Below, in pieces: positions 6,153 through 15,712 of a DNA stretch of 64,000 bases. Position 1 is the first letter of the stretch. Each line of letters opens with the position of its first letter. The stretch is from Actinacidiphila acididurans (GTDB lineage Bacteria; Actinomycetota; Actinomycetes; Streptomycetales; Streptomycetaceae), in NCBI RefSeq assembly GCF_016918855.1, contig NZ_JADKYB010000014.1, positions 1 to 64,000 of the forward strand. Reading direction: 5' to 3'. Made by a program: the position numbers and the translations under genes. The notes below the pieces were generated by a model. It was not told where the DNA came from. It saw only the letters and a list, made by a program, of their open reading frames with translations, and searched no databases.

Positions 6153-8375
6153 CTATTTTTCGGGTTCTTCTGCAGAAGATTCTTCGAGCAGGTCACCGGC
6201 CTGTTCCGGGACGAAATCCGGAGCATTCGGTTCCGCCCCGGAGACCAGGGCGAGCACGTCCGCGCCGAACTTGTCGAGCTTGCGCGCGCCGACCCCGGGA
6301 ATGCCCGCCAGCTCCCGCTCGCCGGACGGCCGTACCTCGGCGATCGCGAGCAGTGTCTTGTCGGTGAACACGCAGTAGGCGGGCTGGCCCAGCGCCCGTG
6401 CCTGGTCGGTGCGCCAGGCGCGCAGCCGCTCGTACAGGCCCTCGTCCAGGTCGGAGGGGCAGTCCTCGCACCGCATCAGCTTGATCTCGCCCGGGTCGGA
6501 CAGGGTCCGCCCGCACACCCGGCACAGCACCGGCCCGCGCCGCCGGCGCCCGGACCCCGCGCCCCGCTCGGCCCCCGCGCCGGCCTCCCCGGTCCGCCGC
6601 GCCCCGCGGGCCGCCGACCCCGGCCGCAGCCCGTCCAGGAACCTCGAGGGCCGCCGACCGCCGCGCCCACCCGGGGAACGGGACAGCGCCCAGGACAGCC
6701 CGAGGTGGAACCGGGCCCGGGTCACCCCCACGTACAGCAGCCGGCGCTCCTCCTCGACCTGCTCGTCGGTGCGGGCGTAGGTGATCGGCAGGGTGCCCTC
6801 GGTCAGGCCCACCAGGAACACCGCGTCCCACTCCAGGCCCTTGGCCGCGTGCAGCGACGCCAGGGTGACGCCCTCCACGGTCGGGGCGTGCTGGGCGTTG
6901 GCCCGCTCGTCCAGCTCGGCCACGAAATCGCCGAGGTCCGCCTGCGGCCGGGCCGCCGCGAAGTCCTCCGACAGCCGCACCAGCGCCGCCAGCGACTCCC
7001 AGCGGTCGCGCACCGCGCCCGACCCGGCCGGCGGCTCGGAGGCCCAGCCGCGCGAGCTGAGCACCTGCCGGACCTGCTCGGGGATCGGCAGCGGCTCCTC
7101 GTCCGGCGCGGCGCCGGCCCGGGCCGCGCCGCGCAGCAGCAGCCCCGCCTCACGCACCTCGGGCCGCTCGAAGAACCGCTCGGCGCCGCGCAGCTGGTAC
7201 GGCACCCCGGCGTCGGCGAGCGCCTGCTCGTACACCTCCGACTGGGCGTTGATGCGGTAGAGGACCGCGATCTCGCTGGGCCGCACCCCGGAGGCGATCA
7301 GTTCCTTGATCCGGCGGGCGGCGCCCTCGGCCTCGGCGGGCTCGTCGGAGTACTCGGTGAACACCGGGTCGGGGCCCTGGTCGCGCTGCGAGACCAGCTC
7401 CAGCCGGTGCGCGGCGGCCTGGCCGCGGGCCTGCCCGAGCAGCCCGTTGGCCAGCGCGACCACCTGCGGGCTGGACCGGTAGTCGCGGATCAGCTTGACC
7501 ACGGTGGCGTCCGGGTGCCGCAGCCGGAAGCCGAGCAGGAAGTCGGGGGTGGCCCCGGTGAAGGAGTAGATGGTCTGCGAGGCGTCGCCGACCACGCACA
7601 GGGTGTCCCGCCCGCCGAGCCACAGGTCGAGCAGCCGCTGCTGGAGCGGGCTGACGTCCTGGTACTCGTCCACCACGAAGTGCTGGTACTGGGAGCGCAC
7701 GGTCTCGGCCACCTCCGGCCGCTCCTCCAGCACGCCCACCGTGAGCAGCAGCACGTCCTCGAAGTCGATCACCCCGCGGTCCTGCTTGAGCTGTTCGTAC
7801 GTGGTGTAGATGCGGGTCACCTCGGCCGGGTCGCGGGGGGTCTCGCGGCCGGTCTTGGCGGCGGCCACCGCGTAGTCCTCCGGGGCGGTCTGGGTGACCT
7901 TGCACCACTCGATCTCGCCGGTGACGTCCCGCAACTCGCTGCGGTCCAGCCGGATCCGGCTGCGCGCGCCGGCCTCCGCGACCAGCTGCACCTTGCGCTC
8001 CAGCAGCCGCGGCATCGCGCCGCCGACCGCCCGCGGCCAGAAGTACTGGAGCTGGCGCAGCGCCGCCGAGTGGAAGGTGCGGGCCTGCACCCCGTCCGCG
8101 CCGAGCTGCCGCAGCCGGCCGCGCATCTCGCCGGCCGCCCGCGCGGTGAAGGTCACCGCGAGCACACTGCGGGGCTGCAGGACGCCCGCGCGCACCCCGT
8201 AGGCGATCCGGTGGGTGATCGCCCGGGTCTTGCCGGTGCCCGCGCCGGCCAGCACGCACACCGGGCCGGCCAGGGCGGTGGCGACGGCACGCTGCTCCGG
8301 GTCGAGGCCGTCGAGCACCGCGTCCGCGGAGTCGGGGACCGCGGGGAAGAGGGAGTCAGAGGTTGTCGCTGTCAC
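6153..8375 (-). CDS. uvrD2: ATP-dependent DNA helicase UvrD2 (SF1, HRDC domain)
   Basis: About 740 residues. SF1A helicase motifs run from Walker A GAGTGKT (residues 44-50) through VVDEYQDVSPLQQR and VVGDASQTIYSFTGA to YVGVTRARFHLGLSWA. A tetracysteine module (CRVCGRTL and MRCEDC) and a C-terminal HRDC domain (ending VPGVGARKLDKFG-like) then mark it as UvrD2, as in mycobacteria. It unwinds DNA 3'-5' in repair. GTG 8375 begins VTATTSDSLFPAVPDS and sits at the natural domain start; the frame runs on to 8570, but that stretch is repeat-rich intergenic DNA with DnaA boxes. It is divergent from mycoredoxin and upstream of wblC, the same order as in mycobacteria. Confidence 0.93.
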   Translation of the reverse strand: MTATTSDSLFPAVPDSADAVLDGLDPEQRAVATALAGPVCVLAGAGTGKTRAITHRIAYGVRAGVLQPRSVLAVTFTARAAGEMRGRLRQLGADGVQARTFHSAALRQLQYFWPRAVGGAMPRLLERKVQLVAEAGARSRIRLDRSELRDVTGEIEWCKVTQTAPEDYAVAAAKTGRETPRDPAEVTRIYTTYEQLKQDRGVIDFEDVLLLTVGVLEERPEVAETVRSQYQHFVVDEYQDVSPLQQRLLDLWLGGRDTLCVVGDASQTIYSFTGATPDFLLGFRLRHPDATVVKLIRDYRSSPQVVALANGLLGQARGQAAAHRLELVSQRDQGPDPVFTEYSDEPAEAEGAARRIKELIASGVRPSEIAVLYRINAQSEVYEQALADAGVPYQLRGAERFFERPEVREAGLLLRGAARAGAAPDEEPLPIPEQVRQVLSSRGWASEPPAGSGAVRDRWESLAALVRLSEDFAAARPQADLGDFVAELDERANAQHAPTVEGVTLASLHAAKGLEWDAVFLVGLTEGTLPITYARTDEQVEEERRLLYVGVTRARFHLGLSWALSRSPGGRGGRRPSRFLDGLRPGSAARGARRTGEAGAGAERGAGSGRRRRGPVLCRVCGRTLSDPGEIKLMRCEDCPSDLDEGLYERLRAWRTDQARALGQPAYCVFTDKTLLAIAEVRPSGERELAGIPGVGARKLDKFGADVLALVSGAEPNAPDFVPEQAGDLLEESSAEEPEK

Positions 8376-8415
8376 CCGGCCCACTCTGCCAGGTCCGCCC
8401 GCCCCGCCGACGGGG

Positions 8416-8465
8416 TTGTCCACAGGACGGGGTCGAGGACGAGGTCGAGGACGAGGTTGTCCACA
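8416..8465 (+). promoter_or_regulatory. Two perfect DnaA boxes flanking a 12-bp tandem repeat
   Basis: TTGTCCACA, the Streptomyces DnaA-box consensus, occurs at 8416-8424 and 8457-8465 in the same orientation, 41 bases apart. Between them, GTCGAGGACGAG is repeated in tandem. The pair lies in the divergent promoter region of uvrD2 and mycoredoxin. Confidence 0.6.
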
Positions 8466-8572
8466 GGCCGATGCGCAAGCCCCAGGAATGCCCGACCCGG
8501 GCCAGGTGTTCTCTTGGCGGCATTTCCCCCCGTACGGTCGGCGGGGACCACGAGCCACGAGGAGTGACACCG

Positions 8573-8815
8573 ATGTCGGGCACCTTGACGATGTACAGCA
8601 CGAGCTGGTGCGGCTACTGCCGCCGCCTGAAGGCGCAGCTCGACCGGGAGGGCATCGCCTACGACGAGGTCAACATCGAGGAGGACGAGACCTCCGCGCT
8701 GTTCGTCGAGAAGGCCAACGAGGGCAACCGCACCGTGCCCACCGTCCTCTTCGCCGACGGCAGCACGCTGACCAACCCCTCGGTGGCCCAGGTCAAGCAG
8801 AAGCTCGCCGCCTGA
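8573..8815 (+). CDS. mrx1: Mycoredoxin (glutaredoxin-like)
   Basis: An 80-residue thioredoxin-fold protein with a CGYC active site (Cys13 and Cys16), the cis-proline segment RTVPTVLFADG and a C-terminal LTNPSVAQVKQKL helix. Mycoredoxin-1 reduces mycothiol mixed disulfides using mycothiol and its reductase, the actinobacterial counterpart of glutaredoxin. The ATG at 8573 has GAGGAG upstream. The gene is divergent from uvrD2, an arrangement also seen in M. tuberculosis (Rv3198A/Rv3198c). The region in between carries two DnaA boxes. Confidence 0.92.
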   Translation: MSGTLTMYSTSWCGYCRRLKAQLDREGIAYDEVNIEEDETSALFVEKANEGNRTVPTVLFADGSTLTNPSVAQVKQKLAA

Positions 8816-8939
8816 CATCGCTCAGCGCCATCGCTCAGCACCTGCCGACACCGCCCCGGACTCGCCCGACGCGGCCGCCCGGCCGGTGCCGCACCCCGCC
8901 CGGCGCCCTCGGCCGCGCAGCGACACAGCTCGCAGCGGC

Positions 8940-9890
8940 TCAGGCCGCCGGCCGCGGGGTGCCGCCCTGCCGGGGCAGCGGCTCGCCGAACCACATCTCG
9001 ATCAGCCGGGCCGCGATGGAGATGCCGAAGGGCGGCAGCACCTCGCCGGAGGCGAAGGCCGCCCGCAGCTCGTCCCGGGAGAACCAGCGGGCCTCGTGGA
9101 TCTCCTCGCCGTCCACCACGATGTCCGAGGAGACCGCCTGGGCGTTGAAGCCCAGCATCAGGCTGGACGGGAACGGCCACGGCTGGCTGGCCACGTACTG
9201 CACGTCGCCGACCGTGACGCCGACCTCCTCCTGGACCTCGCGGCGCACCGCGTGCTCCAGTGACTCGCCCGGCTCGACGAAGCCGGCCAGGGTGGAGAAG
9301 CGCCCCTCCGGCCAGTGCACCTGGCGGCCCAGCAGCGCCCGGTCCTTCTCGTCGGTGACCAGCATGATCACCGCGGGGTCGGTGCGCGGGTAGTGCTCGG
9401 CGCCGCACGCCGGGCAGCGGCGGATGTGGCCCGCGGCAGCGATGACGGTGCGCTCGCCGCAGCGGGAGCAGAAGCGGTGCATGCGCTGCCAGTTCTCCAG
9501 CGCCACCGCGTGCACCATGAGCCCGGCCTGGAGCGGCGAGAGCAGCCCGCCGACCTCCCGCAGCCCGGCCGGCCGGGCGATGTCGTCCATCCGCCCGGGC
9601 AGCGTGTCCTTCTGGAGCGCGAAGTAGCGCACCCCCTCCGGGTCGATGCCCAGGAAGTACCGGTGCTGCTCGGTCTCGGGCGCCTCGAAGGCCGGGGTCA
9701 TCACCAGTTCGGTGCCGCCGTCGGGGGTGTCCTCGACCAGCACCTGGCCGCCGGATACGACGAAGACCCGGGTGGTCGGGTGGCTCCAGGCCGCCGCCAG
9801 CCATGCCTCGTCCTGCCGGTGGTGCGCGGCCCTGTCCACGCCTTCGCAGGTCAGGGCCAGCGGCTTGGATGTGGTGTCGAGTCCGGTCAA
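8940..9890 (-). CDS. nudC: NAD(+)/NADH diphosphatase NudC
   Basis: About 316 residues. A zinc ribbon (CSRCGE and CPACG) precedes the Nudix box GFVEPGESLEHAVRREV..EEVGV and then SQPWPFPSS, the array that identifies NADH pyrophosphatases. The enzyme cleaves NAD(H) to NMN(H) and AMP and can remove NAD caps from RNA. The start is uncertain: the frame is open to 10205, and the best fit is TTG 9890 (TLTGLDTTSKP) with AGGAG four to five bases upstream. It lies downstream of and on the same strand as the M20 peptidase, but 148 bases separate them. Confidence 0.88.
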   Translation of the reverse strand: MTGLDTTSKPLALTCEGVDRAAHHRQDEAWLAAAWSHPTTRVFVVSGGQVLVEDTPDGGTELVMTPAFEAPETEQHRYFLGIDPEGVRYFALQKDTLPGRMDDIARPAGLREVGGLLSPLQAGLMVHAVALENWQRMHRFCSRCGERTVIAAAGHIRRCPACGAEHYPRTDPAVIMLVTDEKDRALLGRQVHWPEGRFSTLAGFVEPGESLEHAVRREVQEEVGVTVGDVQYVASQPWPFPSSLMLGFNAQAVSSDIVVDGEEIHEARWFSRDELRAAFASGEVLPPFGISIAARLIEMWFGEPLPRQGGTPRPAA

Positions 9891-10038
9891 GGTGCTCCTG
9901 CTCCCCGTCGTCGTACGTCGTTCGTGCGGGCGGTCGGGTGCCGGTCGCCGGCCCGCCGGGTTCTCCCGGCCCGCCCGGTTCGGTCGGACCGCTGGGTCCG
10001 GTCGGTCGCCCCGGCGGCAGCCGGCCCCGCGCTCGAGG

Positions 10039-11460
10039 TCACCGGCCCGCCGGCCACGGCTGCGCCCGCCAGTCCTCGGCGAGCTCGCCCCACAGGAAAG
10101 CGGCGGTCGCCACACCCTTGAGGAGCAGACCCAGCTCCACCTTCTCGTCCACCGAATGCCAACCGTCGGACGGCACGGAAATTCCCAGGAAAAGAACGGG
10201 AACACCGAGGACGTCCTGCAGGTCGGCCGCCGGTCCGGAGCCGCCCTCCCTGGTGTACCTGATCTCCTGGCCGAACGCGCGGCCCATCGCCCGGACCAGG
10301 GACCGCAGCGCCGGGTGGTCCAGCGGAGTCAGGCACGGCCGGGTGCCGGCGCCGAAGAAGCGGATCTCGTGCCGGATCCCGGCCGGCAGCCGGCCCGCCG
10401 TCCAGTCGGTGACCAATTGCCGTATTCGCGCCGGGTCCTGGCCCGCCACCAGCCGGAAGGAGAACTTGATCACGGCGGAGGCGGGCACGATGGTCTTGCC
10501 GCCGGGGCCGCCGTAGCCGCTGTGGATGCCGTTGATCTCGGCGGTGGGCCGGGCCCAGATCCGCTCCAGCGTGGTGTGGCCGCGCTCGCCCAGGGTGGCC
10601 GCGGACTTGGCGGTGCCCAGCCAGGCGGCCTCGTCGAAGGGCAGCTCGGCGAACAGGGCGCGCTCGCGCGGCGTGAGTTCCACCACACCGTCGTAGAAAC
10701 CGGGGATCGTCACCCGGCGGTCCTCGTCGTGCAGGGCGGCGGCCAGCCGGGCCGCCTCGGTCGCGGGGTTGGGCACCGCGCCGCCGAAGGAGCCGGAGTG
10801 AATGTCCTGGGCCGGCCCGTACAGGTCGATCTGGCCGTCCAGCAGGCCGCGCATGCCGGTGCACACGGTCGGCGTGTCCTGCGCCCACATCCCGGTGTCG
10901 GAGACGATCACGGTGTCGCAGGCCAGGCGGTCGGCATGGGCCCGGATCAGCTCGCCGAAGTGCGGCGACCCGGACTCCTCCTCGCCCTCGACCAGCAGTT
11001 TCACGTTCACCGCGGGCGCCGTGCGGCCGGTCGCCGCCAAGTGCGCGCGCAGGCCCAGGGTGTGCAGGAAGACCTGGCCCTTGTCGTCGGCGGCGCCCCG
11101 CCCGTACAGCCGGCCGTCTTGCTCCACCGGCTCGAACGGCTCGGTGGACCAGCCGTCCGCTTTCGCCGCGGGCTGCACGTCGTGGTGCCCGTAGACCAGC
11201 ACGGTCGGCGCGTCCGGCTCCCCGCTCGGCCATTCCGCGAACACCGCGGGCCCGCCGGCCGTGGGCCAGATCTCGGCCACCGGGAAGCCGGTGTCCTTCA
11301 GCGCCGCCACCAGCCATTCCGCGCTGCGCCGCACGTCGGGCGCGCGGTCGGGGTCGGCGGACACCGACGGGATCCGCAGCCACTCGCCGAGCCGGGCCAG
11401 GAAGGCGTCGCGGTGCTCGGCGACGTGGGACAGGACGACGTCGTCCGGGGTGGTGCGCAT
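10039..11460 (-). CDS. M20-family dipeptidase
   Basis: A 473-residue zinc peptidase of the M20/M28 fold. Metal and catalytic segments are visible in order: GHHDVQ (first His and Asp), GRGAADDKG (bridging Asp), EGEEESGS (catalytic and metal Glu), then the dimerisation domain (GGPGGKTIVPA), and GWHSVDEKVEL carrying the last His. Members hydrolyse dipeptides and similar amides. The ATG at 11460 begins MRTTPDDVVLSH; the frame is open far upstream, but that segment is non-coding in character. It has no signal peptide, so it is cytosolic. It is divergent from the hypothetical gene at 11616. Confidence 0.92.
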   Translation of the reverse strand: MRTTPDDVVLSHVAEHRDAFLARLGEWLRIPSVSADPDRAPDVRRSAEWLVAALKDTGFPVAEIWPTAGGPAVFAEWPSGEPDAPTVLVYGHHDVQPAAKADGWSTEPFEPVEQDGRLYGRGAADDKGQVFLHTLGLRAHLAATGRTAPAVNVKLLVEGEEESGSPHFGELIRAHADRLACDTVIVSDTGMWAQDTPTVCTGMRGLLDGQIDLYGPAQDIHSGSFGGAVPNPATEAARLAAALHDEDRRVTIPGFYDGVVELTPRERALFAELPFDEAAWLGTAKSAATLGERGHTTLERIWARPTAEINGIHSGYGGPGGKTIVPASAVIKFSFRLVAGQDPARIRQLVTDWTAGRLPAGIRHEIRFFGAGTRPCLTPLDHPALRSLVRAMGRAFGQEIRYTREGGSGPAADLQDVLGVPVLFLGISVPSDGWHSVDEKVELGLLLKGVATAAFLWGELAEDWRAQPWPAGR

Positions 11461-11615
11461 GGCGATCAGCCTAGTACCGCCTGGCGGCGGCCACTGTGCC
11501 GTACCGGTACCCGCCCGCGGCGGTTTCGGTGCAGTCTGTGCGACAGCTTGGCGGCGCGGACCGCCAGGTGTCGCACGGAGGCGGGCCGGGTCCGGCCCGG
11601 GCACTGGGAGCCGAG

Positions 11616-12170
11616 ATGTTCCGGATCGTCCACAGACGCCGCGAGGAGCGGCTGTTCGCACCGCTGCTGCCGCTGGTCGAGGGGCACACAGTGGCGGACG
11701 GCCCCGGGCGGCGCGCCGTCGAGGGCAGCCACCGGGGCCGGCCGCTGCGGGCGGCGTACGTCCGCGGCGACGCGCTGTTCGGCTCCGGCTCACCGGAGTC
11801 CGCCGCGCTGGAGACGCACATGTTCGACCTGATCGCGTCCGCGGTGCCCGGCGCCGCGGACTGGGGCGTCAGCTACGGGCGCGACGGCTCCGGCCTCGGC
11901 GCCCGCCACTGGCGCACAGTGGTGTCGGATCCGGAGCTGGAGGCGCGGCTGCTGGGCGCGGGCGTGATGGAGCTGCTGGACGCCGCCGGCGCCTTCCCGC
12001 AGGTCCGGTACGAGGCCGGGCTCGCCCGGCTCACCCTGCGCAAGGAGATCGCGCCGCGCCGGGTGCCCACGGCGGAGGGCTTCGCCGCGCAGCTCGCCCT
12101 GCTCGACCAGGTGGTCGCGCTGAACTTCGCCGTCAACCCGCCGCCGGGCCTGGCGCTCGGCCCGCCCTGA
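11616..12170 (+). CDS. Conserved-looking hypothetical protein
   Basis: A 184-residue soluble protein starting MFRIVHRRREERLF, with GGGAG-like ribosome-binding sequence upstream of ATG 11616. I recognise no domain. The sequence is mixed alpha/beta in composition, with an acidic central part and a C-terminal helical stretch (GFAAQLALLDQVVALNFAV) that could pack as a dimer. It is convergent with adnB, 21 bases away, and divergent from the M20 peptidase. Codon use is like that of its neighbours, so it is probably a real gene. Confidence 0.65.
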   Translation: MFRIVHRRREERLFAPLLPLVEGHTVADGPGRRAVEGSHRGRPLRAAYVRGDALFGSGSPESAALETHMFDLIASAVPGAADWGVSYGRDGSGLGARHWRTVVSDPELEARLLGAGVMELLDAAGAFPQVRYEAGLARLTLRKEIAPRRVPTAEGFAAQLALLDQVVALNFAVNPPPGLALGPP

Positions 12171-12191
12171 GCACGCTCCCCGGCTCCGACC

Positions 12192-15100
12192 TCACTCTCC
12201 GCCCAGCAGCCGCTCCAGCGCGGCCCGGTCCCACAGTCCCTGCGGCCGTACGACCGTGCCGGTGCGCACGTGCAGGAAGGCCGCGGTCACCCGGTCCAGC
12301 GGCACCCCCTCCTGCTCGGCCCAGGCCAGCCGGTAGACCGCGAGCTGGAGCGGGTCGGCGTCGGCGGGGTCGTGCCCGGTCTTCCAGTCGACGATCTCGT
12401 ACGTGTCGCCGTCCCGGTACACCGCGTCGATCCGCCCGCGCACGATCCGCCCGGCCAGCGCGAGCTGCACCGGCGCCTCGACCCGGTACGGGGTCCGCTC
12501 GGCGTACGGGCCGCGCAGGAAGGCGTCCTTGAGGGCAGTCAGGTCGGCCTCGTCGGCGATCGTGTCGTCCGGCTCGATGCCGGGCAGCTCCTCGGGGGCG
12601 AACAGCGGGCGGGCGTCGAGCCGGGACTCCACCCAGGCGTGGAACCGGGTGCCACGGCGCGCCGCCCGCGCGGGGGGCCCGGGCAGCGGCCGCGCCAGTT
12701 CCCGGGCCAGCCCGTCCGGGTCCGCGGCCAGCCGCACCACCTGGCCCACGGTCAGCGTCATCGGCAGCGGCACCTCGCGCACCCCGGCCCGCCCGCGCCG
12801 CAGCTCCCCCGCCAGCGCCTCCAGGTCCCGGTCCCAGGACGCGACGAGCCGCGCCTCCTCGGGCTCCAGCCCGTCCGGGTCGGGGCCGCCGGCGTCGGGG
12901 TCGTCATCGGGGTACGGGGCTTCGTCGTACGGGTCCCCCTCGTACGGCTCGTACGGCGCCTCGTCCCAGGGTTCCGGAGGTACGTCCTCGGCGGGCGGCC
13001 CGTCGTCCGGTCGTACGCCCGCGGCGCCCGGCGCCTGCCGCGGACCCGGCACCGTACGCCCGCTCTCGCCCAGGTAGGCGAGCACCGTGCGGGCCGCCGC
13101 GCGGCGGCGTTCCAGGGCCTCGGGGTCCAGGGGCAGCGGCCAGGGCTGCTCGACGGTGTTCGCCAGGCCGGGGTTGACCGCGTCCTCGGCCGGTTCCTCC
13201 GCCCAGATCTCGATCTCGCCGTCGCCGGCCTCGCAATGGGCGCGCAGTGCGTCGAGGAACGCGGAGGGGCCGTACGGGGTCTTCTGGGTGGGGCCCCACC
13301 AGTAGCCGGAGCCGAGCAGCAAAGAGCGCGGCCGGGTGAAGGTGACGTATCCCAGGCGCAGTTCCTCGACACGCTGGTGCTCCTTCATCGCCTCGCGGAA
13401 GCCCTCCAGGCCGGCCCGGGTCCATTCCGGCACGTCGGGCAGGGTGCCGGAGTCGCCGCGCATGCCGTGCGGCAGCACCTTGGCGTTGAGCGGCCACAGC
13501 TCGCGCCCCCTGGTGCTCGGGAAGCCCTTGTCGACCAGGCCGGGCACCACCACCACGTCCCACTCCAGGCCCTTGGACTTGTGGGCGGTGAGCACCTTGA
13601 CGGTGTTCTCGCCGCCGGGCAGCGAGCTGTCGAGCCCTTTCTCGTACTGCGCCGCGGTGCGCAGGAAGCCGAGGAAGGCCAGCAGCGTGGCCTCGCCGTC
13701 CAGGGCGGCGAAGCCGGCCGCGGTGTCCAGGAAGGAGCGCAGCGTCTCCCGGCGGCGGGCGGCCAGCGCCTGCGGGGAGGCGGACAGTTCCACGTCCAGG
13801 CCGGTGACGGCCAGCACCCGGTGCAGGACGTCCATCAGCGGGTCGGCCAGGGAGCGGCGCAGATCGCGCAGTTCGGCGGCGAAGCGGGCGAAACGGACCC
13901 GGGCCTCGGGTGAGAAGGGCAGGGTGTCGACCGGCTCGGCGTCCAGAAACGTCTCCATGGCGTCGGCCAGCGAGATCGCCTCGGCCGGGTCGGTGCCCTC
14001 CACCGCGGCGGCCAGCGGGTCCGCGGTCTCCCCGGTACGGATCCGGACCAGGGCGCGGGCGCGACGGCCGAGCAGCGCCAGGTCGCGCGGGCCGATCCGC
14101 CAGCGAGGGCCGGTGAGCAGCCGCACCAGGGCCGCGTTGGCGGTCGGGTCGTGCAGCACCTCGCAGGTGGCGACCAGGTCGGCGACCTCGGGCAGGTGCA
14201 GCAGTCCGGACAGCCCCACCACCTCCACCGGCACCTCGCGCGCCACCAGGGCGGCGTGAATGCCGGCGAACCGGCTGGCCGTACGGCACAGGACGGCGAT
14301 CCCGCCCGGCTGGGTGCCGGTGCGCACCAGGTGCGCGATGGAGTCGGCGAGCCACGCCGTCTCCGCGTCCTGGGTGGGCAGCAGGGCGCAGCGGACCAGG
14401 CCGTCGCGCTCGGCGCCGGGGGCCGGGCGCAGCGCCTCGACGCCCTCGTGACGGGCCCGCAGTTCGGCGGCGAGCGTGTTGGCCAACTCCAGCAGCCGGC
14501 CGCCGGAGCGGCGGTTCTCGCTGAGCGCGTAACGGTCGGCGGGCCGGCCGTCGGCGTGCGCGAAGTGCCGCGGGAAGTCGTCCAGGTTGGCCACCGACGC
14601 GCCGCGCCAGCCGTAGATGGCCTGGCAGGGGTCGCCGACCGCGGTCACCGGGTGGCCGGTGCCGCCGCCGAACAGCCCGGCCAGCAGCAGCCGCTGGGCC
14701 ACCGAGGTGTCCTGGTACTCGTCCAGCAGCACCACCCGGTACTGGTCGCGCAGGATCTCCCCGACCTCGGGCCGGCGCTGGGCGAGCGCGGCCGACAGCG
14801 CGATCTGGTCGCCGAAGTCCAGCAGGTCCCGGCGACGCTTCTCGTCGCGGTAACGCCCGGCGAGGTCGGCCAGTTCGCGGCGGGCCGCGACCGCCTGGTG
14901 GACGTCCCGGACCCAGGCGTTGCCGCGCCGGGCCGGGTCGATCGACGCCAGGTCGGCGGCGAGCCTGGTGTCGTACGCGCTCAGCCGCTCGGCCGTCACC
15001 AGGTGCTCGTCGAGTTCACCGGCCAGCGCCAGCAGGTCGCCGACCAGGGTGGGCAGGCCGCGGGTCAGCGACGGGTACGGGCCGGGCGCGCCGCGCAGCA

Positions 15101-15578
15101 CCGCGGCGGCGAGCTGGTAACGGGTGGCGTCGGCGAGCAGCCGAGCGGTGGGCTCCAGGCCGATCCGCATCCCGTGGTCGGTGAGCAACTGCCCGGCGAA
15201 GGCGTGGTACGTGGCGATCTGCGGGTCGCCGGGCGGCTGATCGCCCTCCGGGCCCGTGCCCATGCCTGTGCCCGTGCCCGTGCCCGGGTCGGTGCGGTCG
15301 GCGATCCCGGCCTTGGCGAGCGCGGCCCGCACCCGCTCGGACAGTTCCCCGGCCGCCTTGTTGGTGAAGGTCAGGCCGAGCACCTGGTGCGATTCGACTT
15401 GTCCGGTGCCGACGAGCCACACCACTCGCGCGGCCATCACCGTGGTCTTGCCCGATCCCGCGCCCGCCACGATCACGCCCGGCGCGAGCGGCGCGGTGAT
15501 GCACGCGAGCTGCTCGGGGGTGAAGGGGATGCCCAGCAGCTCTTTGAGTTGCTCGGGCCGGGTGATGCGGGATTCCAC
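12192..15578 (-). CDS. adnB: Helicase-nuclease subunit AdnB
   Basis: A 1128-residue protein. An SF1A motor has Walker A GAGSGKT (residues 39-45), LLDEYQDTSVAQR, VGDPCQAIYGWRGAS, VLTAHKSKGLEWD and YVTFTRPRSLLLGS. A C-terminal RecB-type nuclease domain contains GRIDAVYRDGDTYEIVDWKTG and then QLAVYRLA. With adnA upstream this makes the actinobacterial AdnAB heterodimer, which resects DNA double-strand breaks in place of RecBCD. An acidic Pro/Tyr-rich linker (residues ~860-910) is unusual. The start is GTG 15578, with no Shine-Dalgarno but TAGCCT six bases upstream, so it may be leaderless with its own promoter. A 385-base repeat-bearing gap separates it from adnA. Confidence 0.92.
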   Translation of the reverse strand: MESRITRPEQLKELLGIPFTPEQLACITAPLAPGVIVAGAGSGKTTVMAARVVWLVGTGQVESHQVLGLTFTNKAAGELSERVRAALAKAGIADRTDPGTGTGTGMGTGPEGDQPPGDPQIATYHAFAGQLLTDHGMRIGLEPTARLLADATRYQLAAAVLRGAPGPYPSLTRGLPTLVGDLLALAGELDEHLVTAERLSAYDTRLAADLASIDPARRGNAWVRDVHQAVAARRELADLAGRYRDEKRRRDLLDFGDQIALSAALAQRRPEVGEILRDQYRVVLLDEYQDTSVAQRLLLAGLFGGGTGHPVTAVGDPCQAIYGWRGASVANLDDFPRHFAHADGRPADRYALSENRRSGGRLLELANTLAAELRARHEGVEALRPAPGAERDGLVRCALLPTQDAETAWLADSIAHLVRTGTQPGGIAVLCRTASRFAGIHAALVAREVPVEVVGLSGLLHLPEVADLVATCEVLHDPTANAALVRLLTGPRWRIGPRDLALLGRRARALVRIRTGETADPLAAAVEGTDPAEAISLADAMETFLDAEPVDTLPFSPEARVRFARFAAELRDLRRSLADPLMDVLHRVLAVTGLDVELSASPQALAARRRETLRSFLDTAAGFAALDGEATLLAFLGFLRTAAQYEKGLDSSLPGGENTVKVLTAHKSKGLEWDVVVVPGLVDKGFPSTRGRELWPLNAKVLPHGMRGDSGTLPDVPEWTRAGLEGFREAMKEHQRVEELRLGYVTFTRPRSLLLGSGYWWGPTQKTPYGPSAFLDALRAHCEAGDGEIEIWAEEPAEDAVNPGLANTVEQPWPLPLDPEALERRRAAARTVLAYLGESGRTVPGPRQAPGAAGVRPDDGPPAEDVPPEPWDEAPYEPYEGDPYDEAPYPDDDPDAGGPDPDGLEPEEARLVASWDRDLEALAGELRRGRAGVREVPLPMTLTVGQVVRLAADPDGLARELARPLPGPPARAARRGTRFHAWVESRLDARPLFAPEELPGIEPDDTIADEADLTALKDAFLRGPYAERTPYRVEAPVQLALAGRIVRGRIDAVYRDGDTYEIVDWKTGHDPADADPLQLAVYRLAWAEQEGVPLDRVTAAFLHVRTGTVVRPQGLWDRAALERLLGGE

Positions 15579-15712
15579 CTAGGGAGGCTATCCGGCGGCG
15601 CTGACAGGTCTTGCCGATGGGAGGGGGTTGGGGAGGGTTGGGCTTGGGGGGGTTGGGGTTGGGCGCGACCGGGCCGGATTCCGGGTGCGGGTCGTTAGCG
15701 GCCCGGAGGGGT

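Noticed and set aside
8407..8470. Origin of replication
   Set aside because: Only two DnaA boxes and no dnaA, dnaN or rnpA genes are near.
8376..8570. Long N-terminal extension of uvrD2
   Set aside because: The extra sequence is Arg/Pro repeats from the DnaA-box region; GTG 8375 starts at the natural domain boundary.
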